A DNA stretch of 19,672 bases from Spirochaetaceae bacterium (GCA_016794765.1 JAEUJG010000016.1:1-19672), one strand, 5' to 3'. Shown: positions 9,528 through 17,165, counted from the first letter of the stretch. Program-made: numbers and translations. The notes: generated by a model from the letters alone, not told the origin.

Positions 9528-10123
9528 AGACGCTTACCGACCGCCAGAAAGAGGTTCTCGACTTCATCGCCGCCTTCGTCGAGGAGCACGCCTACCCGCC
9601 CACCATCCGCGAGATCGCGGACCGCTTCGCCATCTCGGTGAAGGGCGCCTACGACCACGTGAAGGCCCTCGAGAAGAAGGGCAAGCTCCGCCTCGGGGAA
9701 AACCGTTCCCGCGCCCTGGAGATCGTGCGCAAGGAGCGGCCCGAGCGCTCGGTGGTCGAGTTGCCCCTACTTGGCATCGTCGCGGCGGGCAAGCCCCTCC
9801 TCGCGGAGGAGAACTTCTCCGGCACGGTACCCGTCCCCGCGGACATGGTCCGCGCCGCGGACTGCTTCGCCCTTTCCGTGCGCGGCGACAGCATGAAGGA
9901 CGCCGGCATCTTCCACGGCGACATCGCGATCATCGAGGAACGCCAGAGCGCCGACAACGGCGAGATCGTCGTCGCGATGATCGACGACGCCGTGACGCTG
10001 AAGCGCTTCTTCCGCGAAAACAACCGCGTGAAGCTCGTCGCCGAAAATCCCGCCTACTCGCCCATCTACACCCAGGACGTCCGCATCGTCGGCCGGCTCC
10101 GGGGACTCATCCGGAAATACTGA
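9524..10123 (+). CDS. lexA: SOS repressor LexA
   Basis: Transcriptional repressor of DNA-damage genes, inactivated by RecA-stimulated self-cleavage. The 199 residues hold an N-terminal winged helix-turn-helix (about 1-70, LTDRQKEVLDFI and TIREIADRFAISVKGAYDHVKAL). The cleavage bond is Ala88-Gly89 (IVAAGKP). The C-terminal peptidase has catalytic Ser123 (RGDSMKD) and Lys160 (VTLKRFF). All catalytic parts are intact. The recognition helix (ISVKGAYDHVKAL) differs from E. coli, so the operator is probably different. The ATG overlaps the activator stop (ATGA, 9524-9527), so lexA has no intergenic promoter or operator of its own. It is followed after one base by holA. Confidence 0.97.
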
Positions 10124-10124
10124 C

Positions 10125-11129
10125 GTGAAGTTCGAGTCCTGCTACCTCCTTGCCGGTCCCGAGACCGGCAAGCGCGCCGCCTTCGTCGCCGAGCTCCGCG
10201 CCGCGATGAGCAAGGCCGACGGCGCCCCGCCGGAGGAGCACCGCCTCTACGCGGCGGACGCGGGCGTGGGAGAACTCCTCTCCCTCCTCCGGAACGGCTC
10301 CCTCTTTTCCAGCCGCCGCCTCGTGGAATTCCGCGGCGCCGAGGCCATCAAGGGCAAGGAAGACACGGGCGCCCTGGCCGCCTACCTCGCCGCGCCCGCT
10401 CCCGACGCCGTCCTCCTCCTCGTCTCCGACGCCTTCTACGTGGAAAAGGCGGTCGAGGAGGCCGTGGGCAAGGAGCGCAAGAAGACCTTCTACGAGCTTT
10501 TCGAGAGCGAGAAGCCCCGCTGGGTGGAGCGCCGCCTCCGCGAGCTCGGCCTCGGCATCGACGAGGAGGGCGTCGAGGCCCTCCTCGAGCTCGTGGAAAA
10601 CGACACCTCGGCCCTCGAGTCCGCCTGCTCCAGGCTGGCGGTCCTCTTCTCGCCCGGCACGACGCTCGGCGAGGCGGAGATCGAGGCGGCCGTCGCGCGG
10701 AACCGGCAGGAGGACGCCTTCAGCCTTTTCGCCCGCATGGCCGAGGACGAGGCCCCCTGGGCCCTCGAGTGCCTGGAGACCGTCCTCAACGACCGCCAGG
10801 GCGGGGCCGTCCAGATCCTCTCCGCCCTCGTGTGGAGCTTCCGCCGCCTCCTCCGCCTCCACCTCCTCCTCGAGGAGGGAGAGAGCTTCGAAACGGCCTG
10901 CCTGAAGAGCGGCATCCGGGCCAAGAGCCTCCAGGGCCTCCACCGGAGCGCCCTCAAGCGCTACTCCCGGCGGGAATGCGAGCGCATCCTCCGCCTGGCG
11001 GCGGAGGTGGACGCCAAGGCCCGCGCCTCGGGCGCCCTCCTCGAGCGCCCCCTCCTCCAGCTCTTCGTCTACGGCGCCATGGTCAAGAAGGGCGAGCTCG
11101 AGCTCGGCCTTCCCGCCGTTTCCCTCTAA
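10125..11129 (+). CDS. holA: DNA polymerase III delta subunit
   Basis: Clamp-loader subunit that opens the beta sliding clamp during replication. The 334-residue protein has the family's length and pattern. The N-terminal AAA+-like domain has a degenerate nucleotide site (AGPETGKRAAF) and the RRLVEF(R)GAE segment, plus the LLLVSDAF strand. The middle domain has ALLELVENDTSALESACSRLAV, which corresponds to the conserved N-D-L-N-E-KL-like region, and the helical collar has SLFARMAED and WSFRRLLRLHLLLEEG. The start is GTG at 10125, one base after the lexA stop, without a visible Shine-Dalgarno; coupling to lexA is likely. Identification rests on overall pattern and on the position at the end of a regulatory operon; catalytic motifs are not expected in this subunit. 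Confidence 0.88.
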   Translation: MKFESCYLLAGPETGKRAAFVAELRAAMSKADGAPPEEHRLYAADAGVGELLSLLRNGSLFSSRRLVEFRGAEAIKGKEDTGALAAYLAAPAPDAVLLLVSDAFYVEKAVEEAVGKERKKTFYELFESEKPRWVERRLRELGLGIDEEGVEALLELVENDTSALESACSRLAVLFSPGTTLGEAEIEAAVARNRQEDAFSLFARMAEDEAPWALECLETVLNDRQGGAVQILSALVWSFRRLLRLHLLLEEGESFETACLKSGIRAKSLQGLHRSALKRYSRRECERILRLAAEVDAKARASGALLERPLLQLFVYGAMVKKGELELGLPAVSL

Positions 11130-11162
11130 GCCCCCAAACACGAGCGCTTTTTCTCCACTATT

Positions 11163-11182
11163 CCCCGATCTCGGGGTATACT
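11163..11182 (+). promoter_or_regulatory. Promoter -10 box with abutting palindrome upstream of the GGDEF-EAL gene
   Basis: TATACT (11177-11182) is a 5/6 -10 box. Directly in front is a CCCCGA/TCGGGG inverted repeat (11163-11168 with 11171-11176), which fills the spacer position and could be an operator. No convincing -35 is visible, as expected for an activator-dependent or extended promoter. The predicted start near 11189 leaves a leader of about 150 bases. Confidence 0.45.
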
Positions 11183-11188
11183 CAGGCT

Positions 11189-11325
11189 TGGCCTGACGGC
11201 GTATCGAAACGCCGCCCCAAAACCATGCGAAAAACTCCGCCCGCGGGCCGCTGTCCCGGGGCCGGGCGGCCATGGAGCCGACCCCCACGTCTACGCGGTC
11301 AAGAAGTCGCCAAGGCGACTTTTTG
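11189..11325 (+). ncRNA. Structured leader RNA, possible attenuator or riboswitch
   Basis: The gene-free stretch before the GGDEF-EAL gene would be transcribed as a structured leader. Hairpin one is CGGCGT/ACGCCG (11197-11202 with 11209-11214). A second element has outer CCATG/CATGG (11223-11227 with 11271-11275) enclosing CCGCCCG/CGGGCGG (11237-11243 with 11263-11269) and inner CGGG/CCCG (11244-11247 with 11255-11258). The third is the terminator hairpin at 11304-11321. CTTGGC (11187-11192) could pair with GCCAAG (11309-11314) in the terminator as an alternative structure, though it straddles the predicted start. I could not match it to the class I or II cyclic-di-GMP riboswitches or to another class I know. 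A free small RNA is the alternative. Confidence 0.4.
11304..11324 (+). terminator. Intrinsic terminator-like hairpin before the GGDEF-EAL gene
   Basis: AAGTCGCC (11304-11311) and GGCGACTT (11314-11321) form a perfect stem with a 2-base loop (or a 7-bp stem with a 4-base loop), running into T5 at 11320-11324. It sits 5 bases before the GGAG (11329-11332) that serves the downstream start codon. That position is typical of a regulated attenuator, though it could simply end the upstream transcript. Confidence 0.55.
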
Positions 11326-11341
11326 GACGGAGTGCTTCGGT

Positions 11342-13204
11342 ATGGAAGACCTCGACATCGCCCGCAATCCCGTCGCGGAGCTGGCCACCGAGCTGGAAAA
11401 GGCCCTCGCCCGCATCGACGAGCTCGAGGCGCGTCAGGCCCACGACCAATTCCTCCTCGCCATCGCCAAACGCCATCTCGAGATGACCGAAGACGCGATC
11501 TTCTATACCGACCCCGAACTGCGGATCAAGCGCGCGAATCCCGCCTTCCACCGCCTCACGCGCCTCGGGCCCGAGGAAGTCGTGAACGCCGGGCTCGACA
11601 GCGTCTTCCGCGGCGCCGAGGGCCAGAAACTCCTCCGCCTCCTCGTGCCCCGCCTCCGCGCGGCCGGCTGCTGGCAGGGAGAAACCGCCCGCGCCTGCGA
11701 GGACGGCTCGGCCAGGCAGGAAAGCCTCGCCTTTTCCGCCGTCGCCGGCGCCTCGGGCGAGACCATCGCCTACATCGGCGTCATCCGGGACCTCTCGAGC
11801 CTCCGCTCCGCCGAGAAGCGGCTCGAGTACTCCTCGCGGCACGACGCCCTCACGGGACTCCCGAACCGGGAGGCCTTTCTCGCGGGCCTCGGGGAGCGGG
11901 CCGCGCGCGCGGCGGCCGAGGGCGGCTCCATCGCCGCCTGCGCCCTCGACCACGCCGACTTCCAGCGCGTGAACAACGACCTTTCCCGCGAGGCCGGCGA
12001 CGGCCTCCTCGTCGCCGTCGCCCGGCGCCTCTCGGAGGCCATCCGCTCCGTCGACCTCCTCGCGCGCACCGGCGGCGACGAATTCTCCCTCGCGATGGAG
12101 CTGAAGGCCGGCACCGAACTCCGCGACCTCGCCGCCCGCGTCCTCGGTCTCTTCGACGCCCCCTTCGAGGTGGCGGGCCGCCTCATCTACGTGAGCGCGA
12201 CGATGGGCGTCGCCGTGGCGCCGGAGCACGGCGTGGACCCGACTGCCCTCGTCGCCCGCGCGGACCTGGCCCTCCAGTCGCGCAAGGCGGGCGCCAAGAG
12301 CTCCTTTTCGCTCTACCGTCCCGAGATGGACGAGCGGCTCCAGGGCAAGGCTTCCCTCGCGAGCGAGCTGCGGTCGGCCCTCGCCTCCTGCGTGGAAGCG
12401 AAGGCCGGCGCGGGCGGCGCGGGCGGCGCCGCCGCGGGCAAGCGCTGCGGCCGCTTCTACGTGAACTACCAGCCCATCGTCGACATCGCCTCCGGCCGCC
12501 TCGCCTGCGTGGAGGCCCTGTCGCGCTGGGAGCACCCCAAGTTCGGCCAGATACCGCCGGGCCGCTTCATCCCCCTGGCCGAGGAATCGGGCCTCATCGT
12601 CGAGCTCGGCCGCCTCGTCCTCCGCGCCGCGAGCGCCCAGGCCGGCGCCTGGCTCGGCGGTTCGGGGGATCGCGCCCCCATCGTCGGCGTCAACGTCTCC
12701 GCCCGCCAGCTCCTGGAGCCGGGCTACGTCCAGGAGGTGCGGGACGCGATCGCCAAGGCCGCCCTGCCGAGGGATTTCTTCGTCCTCGAGATCACCGAAA
12801 GCCAGATCTTCGAGGACCTCGACGCGGCGGCGCGCATCCTCGGCGAGCTCAAGGACGCGGGCGCCCAGATTTGCGTCGACGACTTCGGCACCGGCTATTC
12901 CTCGCTCTCCTACCTGAAGCGGCTTCCCATCGACACCGTGAAGATCGACCGCAGCTTCGTCTGCGACATCGACCGCGACCGGCACGACCGCCGAATCGTG
13001 GAGACCGTGGCCGCCCTGACGCGGGAGCTCGGCGCCAAGACCGTGGCCGAGGGCGTGGAGACGACATCCCAGCTCGAGATCCTGCGCTCCATCGGCTGCG
13101 ACTACGCGCAGGGCTTCCTCTTCGGCCGGGCCCAGGAGGCCGGCGAGCTCGAAGGCGCGATCGCCCGCGGCTATGCGCGCACGGGTGGCCTCCTCGGCGA
13201 GTAG
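11342..13204 (+). CDS. PAS-GGDEF-EAL cyclic-di-GMP cyclase/phosphodiesterase
   Basis: Cytoplasmic enzyme that may both make and degrade cyclic di-GMP. The 620 residues run as a short coiled coil (5-45), a PAS domain (about 45-160), GGDEF (about 170-325), a Gly/Ala-rich linker, and EAL (about 365-610). The cyclase site GGDEF is intact at 244-248, with an RSVD product-inhibition site five residues before it. The phosphodiesterase site also looks complete: EAL at 391-393, NVSARQ, ITES, DDFGTGYSSL, KIDRSF and AEGVET. Both activities are therefore possible. ATG 11342 is chosen for its GGAG at 11329-11332; the frame extends further up to an ATG at 11225, but that stretch is Pro/Arg-rich and covers the structured leader. 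No membrane segment is seen. Confidence 0.95.
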   Translation: MEDLDIARNPVAELATELEKALARIDELEARQAHDQFLLAIAKRHLEMTEDAIFYTDPELRIKRANPAFHRLTRLGPEEVVNAGLDSVFRGAEGQKLLRLLVPRLRAAGCWQGETARACEDGSARQESLAFSAVAGASGETIAYIGVIRDLSSLRSAEKRLEYSSRHDALTGLPNREAFLAGLGERAARAAAEGGSIAACALDHADFQRVNNDLSREAGDGLLVAVARRLSEAIRSVDLLARTGGDEFSLAMELKAGTELRDLAARVLGLFDAPFEVAGRLIYVSATMGVAVAPEHGVDPTALVARADLALQSRKAGAKSSFSLYRPEMDERLQGKASLASELRSALASCVEAKAGAGGAGGAAAGKRCGRFYVNYQPIVDIASGRLACVEALSRWEHPKFGQIPPGRFIPLAEESGLIVELGRLVLRAASAQAGAWLGGSGDRAPIVGVNVSARQLLEPGYVQEVRDAIAKAALPRDFFVLEITESQIFEDLDAAARILGELKDAGAQICVDDFGTGYSSLSYLKRLPIDTVKIDRSFVCDIDRDRHDRRIVETVAALTRELGAKTVAEGVETTSQLEILRSIGCDYAQGFLFGRAQEAGELEGAIARGYARTGGLLGE

Positions 13205-13207
13205 ACC

Positions 13208-13288
13208 GGCGCGCGACTCGGCGCCGCCACTCCGACGCGCGGCTGCGCCGCCGGCGCGCGGGGCGGCCCGGCGGCGCGCGACTCGGCG
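13208..13288. repeat. Convergent gap with 16-bp direct repeat and 10-bp hairpin
   Basis: Two copies of GGCGCGCGACTCGGCG lie at 13208-13223 and 13273-13288. Between and into the second copy runs a perfect 10-bp inverted repeat, GCGCCGCCGG (13245-13254) with CCGGCGGCGC (13268-13277), loop 13 bases. The two flanking genes converge here, so this may act as a bidirectional transcript end even though no T-run follows. Extreme GC content makes some such repeats expected by chance. Confidence 0.45.
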
Positions 13289-13297
13289 GCGAGGGAC

Positions 13298-14071
13298 CTA
13301 GCGCTTGCGCCAGTCGCCGAAGCGGATCCTGAAGTTGAAGCGTTTCTCGATGAAAAGGACCTTGGCCCGGACCGCGAAGGAAAGCTCGCTCGCCACGAGG
13401 GAGCCGTCGGGGGCGGAGCCGAAGGCGTACTCCCCGTCGAAGGCCGCGAGGTAGATCGGCAAGGGAGCGAGCGAATACCGGAGTCCGAGCGGCGCGCCGC
13501 CGGAATCGAAGCGCAGGGCGCCGACGACGCCCGGCTTTCCCCGGATCTCGTAGCCGAACTCGAAGCCCTCCGCCCCAGCGGCCCGCGCGGCGCCCCGGAC
13601 GAGCTTGTCCTTGTTGACCGGGGCGAAGGGCAGCGGATCGGGGAAGCTCCCGCCCGGGCCTCCCTGTTGCCCCCCCGGCCCGCCCATCCCGCCGCGCGGC
13701 GACTTGCGGCGCTCCTCCGTCACGTCCCTTCCGTCCTTGATCGCCCTTACCAGCTCGGAGACCGGGAGCTCGCTGTCCTTGGCATAGATCAGCGCGTACT
13801 CGAGCTCTTCCGTGGAAAGGCTTTCGCCGTCGGCGCCGAGTTCCCGGTTCGTGATGAAGAGGCGGTAGGGCTTCCAGGCGAGGCCGGCCGCGTAGCGGGC
13901 GGCGGCCTTGTCCCATGCCGCCGCGGCGGCCGAAGGAGTCGCCGCCGGGCTACCCGCTTCGGCGGGCTGGCCGGGCAGGCCCGCCGCGCCGAGGCCGACC
14001 GTGGCGAGGAGGAGGCAGGCCAGGCCCGCGGCCGCGGGCAGGCCCCTAGGGCAAGCGTGGGATACGCGCAT
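13298..14071 (-). CDS. Secreted protein of unknown function
   Basis: I do not recognise a named family. The 257 residues begin with a Sec-type signal (Arg near the start, then GLACLLLATVGLGAAG) likely cleaved around residue 30-40, so the product is probably periplasmic. An Ala-rich, helical N-terminal part (to about 115) and a Gly-rich linker (RGGMGGPGGQQGGPGG, about 124-140) precede a C-terminal region of alternating strands. That region includes GVVGALRFDSGGAPLGLRYS and ends in FNFRIRFGDWRKR. The strand-rich end faintly recalls LolA-like or outer-membrane-associated beta proteins; this is only an impression. It is 55 bases after the GH13 gene but has its own -10 box (14083-14078) and no Shine-Dalgarno. 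Confidence 0.75.
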   Translation of the reverse strand: MRVSHACPRGLPAAAGLACLLLATVGLGAAGLPGQPAEAGSPAATPSAAAAAWDKAAARYAAGLAWKPYRLFITNRELGADGESLSTEELEYALIYAKDSELPVSELVRAIKDGRDVTEERRKSPRGGMGGPGGQQGGPGGSFPDPLPFAPVNKDKLVRGAARAAGAEGFEFGYEIRGKPGVVGALRFDSGGAPLGLRYSLAPLPIYLAAFDGEYAFGSAPDGSLVASELSFAVRAKVLFIEKRFNFRIRFGDWRKR

Positions 14072-14077
14072 GGCTGG

Positions 14078-14083
14078 AATATA
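14078..14083 (-). promoter_or_regulatory. -10 box giving a possible leaderless mRNA
   Basis: TATATT (14083-14078, minus strand) is followed by only six bases before the ATG at 14071. Transcription starting 6-7 bases after a -10 box would begin at the start codon itself. No -35 is evident in the GC-rich upstream sequence. A run of eight T on this strand (14126-14119), right after the GH13 stop codon, lies upstream of it. Confidence 0.4.
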
Positions 14084-14126
14084 CCGCCGGCGCCCGCCCC
14101 CCGCCCGCGGGTGCGCCGAAAAAAAA

Positions 14127-15734
14127 TCAGCGCAGGGCGATGACGAGGGACTCGAGGCCGCGGAGCTCCGCGGGCCCGGCCGGCAGGGCTTCGCCGGGCC
14201 GCCGGGCCGCGCCGCCGAGGGGGCAGTCGCCGAGCAAGGCCTCGCCCGTCCGCGAAAGGACCAGGCGCTTCGGCTTCGACGAGAAGTTGAGGAGCACGAG
14301 GACAGTCTCGCCGCCCGCGGCGCGCTCGTAGGCGAGGACCTCGGGCGCGAGCTCGAGGAAGCGGAGCTCGCCCCCGCGGAGGGCGCGGGACGAGCGCCTG
14401 AGGGCGATGAGGCGCTTGTACCAAGCCAGGGTCGACTCCGGATCGGCGGCCGCCGCGGCGACGTTGCGCCGGCCCGAGTCGGCGTTGATCGGGAGCCAGG
14501 GCTCGCCCGTCGTGAAGCCCGCGCCGGGACCGCCGTCCCACTGCATCGGCGTCCGCTCCGGATCGCGGCCGATGAAGCCGAGCGGCCAGGTCTTGATGCC
14601 GAGGGGATCGCGGAGGCGCTTCCGCGGGAGGCGCCGGCAACCCATCGCGAGCTCCTCGCCGTAATAAACGAAGGGCGTGCCGCGCAGGGTCAGGAGCATC
14701 GCCGCGGCTACGCGGGCGCGGCCTTCCGTGACGCGCGGATCGCGGGCGCGGAAGCGCCAGGCCGCGCGCGGCTGGTCGTGGTTGGAAAGGGTGAAGTTCG
14801 GCCAGGCGCCGGGGGGCAGGGCCTCGTACCAAGCCTCGGCGGAGCGGCGGAAGGCCGCGGCGCTCCAGGGCTGGCGCAGGAAGTCGAAGTTGAAGGCCAT
14901 GTGGAGCTCGTCGGCGTTTTCGCCGTGGCTCTCCGCCGCCAGGGCGGTTTCGTGCCCGTGGGTCTCGCCGATGAGGACTCGGTCGCCAGCCTCGTCCGCG
15001 ACGCGTCGCATCTCCTTGAAGACGTCGTGGAACTCCGGACGGTTCCGGTCGTAGAGGTGTTTTTGGAAAAAATCGGGCACGGCCCGCCGGGAGAAGGGAT
15101 TGGAGCGGAACTCCTCGTCCTTGAAATAGGCCGTCGCCACGTCGAGCCTGAAGCCGTCCACGCCGAGCCCGTACCAATAGCGCATGACGTCATAGATCTC
15201 GCGCCGGAGCTCGGGGTTCCGCCAGTCGAACTCGGGCTGGAAGCGCGTGAAGGTCGCGAGGTAGCGCTCGCCCGTCGCGGGATTGGGATACCAGGCGGAG
15301 CGCAGCTCGAAGAGGCTCTTCCAGTTGTTCGGCGCGCGGCCGGAAAGGGGCTTCCAGATGTAGTAGCCGTGCTCCTTGCTTTCCCTGGAGGAGCGGGCGG
15401 CCTTGAACCAGGGGTGCTCGTCCGAGCTGTGGTTCGCGACGAGGTCCAGCACGATGCGGATGCCGCGGTCGCGGGCCGCCGCCGACAGGCGCCTCCAGTC
15501 CTCCAGCGTGCCGAACAGCGGGTCGATCCCGCGGTAGTCGGCCACGTCGTACCCGAAATCCTTCATCGGGCTCGGGAAGAAGGGGGAGATCCACAAGGCG
15601 TCCACGCCGAGCCCGGCCAGGTAGTCGAGCCGGGAGCGCACGCCCTCGAGGTCGCCGACGCCGTCGCCGTCCGAGTCGGCGAAGCTCCGGGGATAGATCT
15701 GGTAGAAAACCGCGTCTTCCCACCACTTTCGCAT
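14127..15734 (-). CDS. GH13 alpha-glucosidase (oligo-1,6-glucosidase type)
   Basis: Glycoside hydrolase family 13 enzyme that splits alpha-glucosidic bonds in malto- or isomalto-oligosaccharides. The start ATG 15734 has GGAGG (15745-15741) six bases upstream, giving 535 residues; an in-frame ATG at 15761 lacks a ribosome site. The TIM-barrel regions are in order: DSDGDGVGDLEG, VDALWISPFFPSPM, DLVANHSSDEHPWF, GFRLDVA with nucleophile Asp198, LIGETHG with acid/base Glu257, and LSNHDQPR with Asp320. The C-terminal part is a beta domain (VLVLLNFSS). No signal peptide, so it is cytoplasmic. The order of motifs fits oligo-1,6-glucosidase/trehalose-6-phosphate hydrolase relatives; exact substrate cannot be told. 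It lies 45 bases after the ferredoxin gene. Confidence 0.93.
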   Translation of the reverse strand: MRKWWEDAVFYQIYPRSFADSDGDGVGDLEGVRSRLDYLAGLGVDALWISPFFPSPMKDFGYDVADYRGIDPLFGTLEDWRRLSAAARDRGIRIVLDLVANHSSDEHPWFKAARSSRESKEHGYYIWKPLSGRAPNNWKSLFELRSAWYPNPATGERYLATFTRFQPEFDWRNPELRREIYDVMRYWYGLGVDGFRLDVATAYFKDEEFRSNPFSRRAVPDFFQKHLYDRNRPEFHDVFKEMRRVADEAGDRVLIGETHGHETALAAESHGENADELHMAFNFDFLRQPWSAAAFRRSAEAWYEALPPGAWPNFTLSNHDQPRAAWRFRARDPRVTEGRARVAAAMLLTLRGTPFVYYGEELAMGCRRLPRKRLRDPLGIKTWPLGFIGRDPERTPMQWDGGPGAGFTTGEPWLPINADSGRRNVAAAAADPESTLAWYKRLIALRRSSRALRGGELRFLELAPEVLAYERAAGGETVLVLLNFSSKPKRLVLSRTGEALLGDCPLGGAARRPGEALPAGPAELRGLESLVIALR

Positions 15735-15779
15735 GTCGTTCCTCCACGTTTGACCCGTCATGTCCGCGAGGGAAGCGGG

Positions 15780-16100
15780 CTAGAGAATCGCCTGGATCTC
15801 CGCGTCGCGGGCCGCGCGCGCCTGGCAGGCCAGCCTGACCGAGCCGTCCAGGGGCTCGCCCACCGCCTCGAGGCGCGCGCGCTCCCGCTCGGTCATGGGC
15901 GAAAGCCCGTCGCCGCCCGCCAGCACGCGAACGCGGCAGGTGCCGCAGAGGGCCTTGCCGCCGCAATCCGAGCGGTGCCGCAGGCCGCCCCGCTGGAGGG
16001 CCACGAGCAGGGTCAGGGCCGCGCTCGTCGGGATCCCGTCCGGCGCGGCCGCGCCGGAAGCGGCCGCGCCCGAGGCCGGGCGGTAGCGGATTTCGGGCAT
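15780..16100 (-). CDS. 2Fe-2S ferredoxin
   Basis: Small electron carrier of 106 residues. Cysteines 46, 52, 55 and 92 have the C-x5-C-x2-C plus distant C spacing of plant/adrenodoxin-type [2Fe-2S] ferredoxins (SDCGGKALCGTCRVRV, then RLACQ). The N-terminus carries an Ala/Gly-rich stretch (9-20) in place of a regular strand loop. The start is six bases after the diguanylate cyclase stop, with no clear Shine-Dalgarno, so the two are likely cotranscribed and translationally linked. Its partner reductase is not in the window. Isolated 2Fe-2S domains of this kind also occur as subunits or activators of larger enzymes, so the electron acceptor remains unknown. Confidence 0.9.
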   Translation of the reverse strand: MPEIRYRPASGAAASGAAAPDGIPTSAALTLLVALQRGGLRHRSDCGGKALCGTCRVRVLAGGDGLSPMTERERARLEAVGEPLDGSVRLACQARAARDAEIQAIL

Positions 16101-16106
16101 GTTCGC

Positions 16107-17165
16107 CTAGTCCGCCGCGGAGACCCGGTCGCGCCCGTTCTGCTTGGAAGAGTAGAGGGCGCGGTCGGCGCGGTCGATGAGGGACTTGGCGGAGACGTCG
16201 CGCGCGGGATCGTACTGGGCCGCGCCGAGGGAGATCGTCACGCAGAGCGACTTCCCCTCGTAGTCGGTCGCCGCGGAGGCGACGCCCAGGCGGATCCGCT
16301 CGGCGATGGCCATCGCGCGGTCGCGGTCCGTGTCCAGGAGGAGGACGCAGAATTCCTCGCCGCCGTAGCGGGCCGCGAGATCCACGGCGCGGATGCTCTC
16401 CTGCACGATGCGGGCGACGTGCTTGAGGACGGCGTCGCCGCAGAGATGGCCGTAGGTGTCGTTGAACTTCTTGAAGAAGTCGATGTCGAGCATGATGATG
16501 GAGAGCGGCTTCTCCGCGAGGGCGGCCTGCTCCATGCGCTCGATGAGCACCGTGTAGAAGTAGTGCTTCATCTTGAGCTTGGTCATCATGTCGGTCGTCG
16601 TCATTTCGAAGAGGAAGGCGTTGTTGATCGCGATGGCGGCCATCGCGGCCAGCGACAGGACGTACTCGCGCTCGTAGGCGTCGAAGGGCTCCTCGTCGAT
16701 GCGCTCGCCGAGGACGAGGATGCCGTTGATGATGCCCTTGGCCTTGAGGGGCACGACCAGGGAGGGCTCGAGCGAGGCCAGGCCCTCGAGCCCGGCCAGG
16801 GAGCCGAAGCGCCGCTGGATGTCCTCCAGGGTGTAGCAGCCGTACTGCCGCGTGAAGAGCTTGATCGCGGGGTGGTCCTCGGAGATCGTGTAGTCGATCG
16901 TGTGGTCGATGTCGAAACCTTTATAATTGCGATGAAAGCTGAAGTAGGGCGTGTCGATGCCCTTGCGGGCGAAGAGGCCCGCCTTGAGGACCTTCATCTG
17001 GCCCATCGTCGTAAACAGGATGGAATCGATCAGGATATTGTAGTCAAGGGTGGAGTTGAGGCTTTTCGACACCTCGAGCAGCTGTCTGAGGTCGTAGATC
17101 TGCTTCTCGTACCATTCGCGCTCGGAATCGACGGCGATTCCGGGCGCCGCTCTCGGCTCATCCAT
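16107..17165 (-). CDS. GAF-GGDEF diguanylate cyclase
   Basis: Makes cyclic di-GMP from two GTP. The 352 residues show an N-terminal coiled coil (about 15-40), a GAF sensor domain (about 40-185) and a GGDEF domain (about 190-350). The active site is GGEEF at 268-272, the metal site is DIDFFKKFNDTYGH, and RAVD (259-262) forms the product-inhibition site five residues earlier. A short internal patch (HRNYKG) uses AT-rich codons unlike neighbouring genes. ATG 17165 has GGAG (17176-17173) seven bases upstream. It resembles the single conserved GAF-GGDEF cyclase described in treponemes. It starts a transcription unit with the ferredoxin and probably GH13 genes. Confidence 0.96.
   Translation of the reverse strand: MDEPRAAPGIAVDSEREWYEKQIYDLRQLLEVSKSLNSTLDYNILIDSILFTTMGQMKVLKAGLFARKGIDTPYFSFHRNYKGFDIDHTIDYTISEDHPAIKLFTRQYGCYTLEDIQRRFGSLAGLEGLASLEPSLVVPLKAKGIINGILVLGERIDEEPFDAYEREYVLSLAAMAAIAINNAFLFEMTTTDMMTKLKMKHYFYTVLIERMEQAALAEKPLSIIMLDIDFFKKFNDTYGHLCGDAVLKHVARIVQESIRAVDLAARYGGEEFCVLLLDTDRDRAMAIAERIRLGVASAATDYEGKSLCVTISLGAAQYDPARDVSAKSLIDRADRALYSSKQNGRDRVSAAD

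Noticed and set aside
11130..11160. Terminator just after holA at the GAGCGCTTTTTC stretch
   Set aside because: There is a T5 run but only a 6-base self-complementary AGCGCT in front of it, too short for a stable hairpin.
11225..11341. In-frame ATG at 11225 as start of the GGDEF-EAL protein
   Set aside because: It lacks a ribosome site, adds a Pro/Arg-rich stretch without domain character, and would make the terminator-like hairpin coding. ATG 11342 has GGAG at suitable distance.
11183..11341. Known cyclic-di-GMP class I or II riboswitch, tmRNA, SRP RNA or RNase P RNA
   Set aside because: I looked by eye for the conserved core strings of these RNAs and did not find them. A covariance search could still overturn this.
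14158..14173. Perfect 16-bp palindrome CCGCGGAGCTCCGCGG near the end of the GH13 gene, with T8 about 30 bases later, as a terminator
   Set aside because: The palindrome lies inside coding sequence and the T-run is too far away and separated by the stop codon, so it does not form a standard terminator.
15735..15761. Upstream ATG at 15761 for the GH13 enzyme
   Set aside because: No Shine-Dalgarno precedes it, whereas ATG 15734 has GGAGG six bases upstream and begins the usual RKWWEDAVFYQIYPRSF start of the family.
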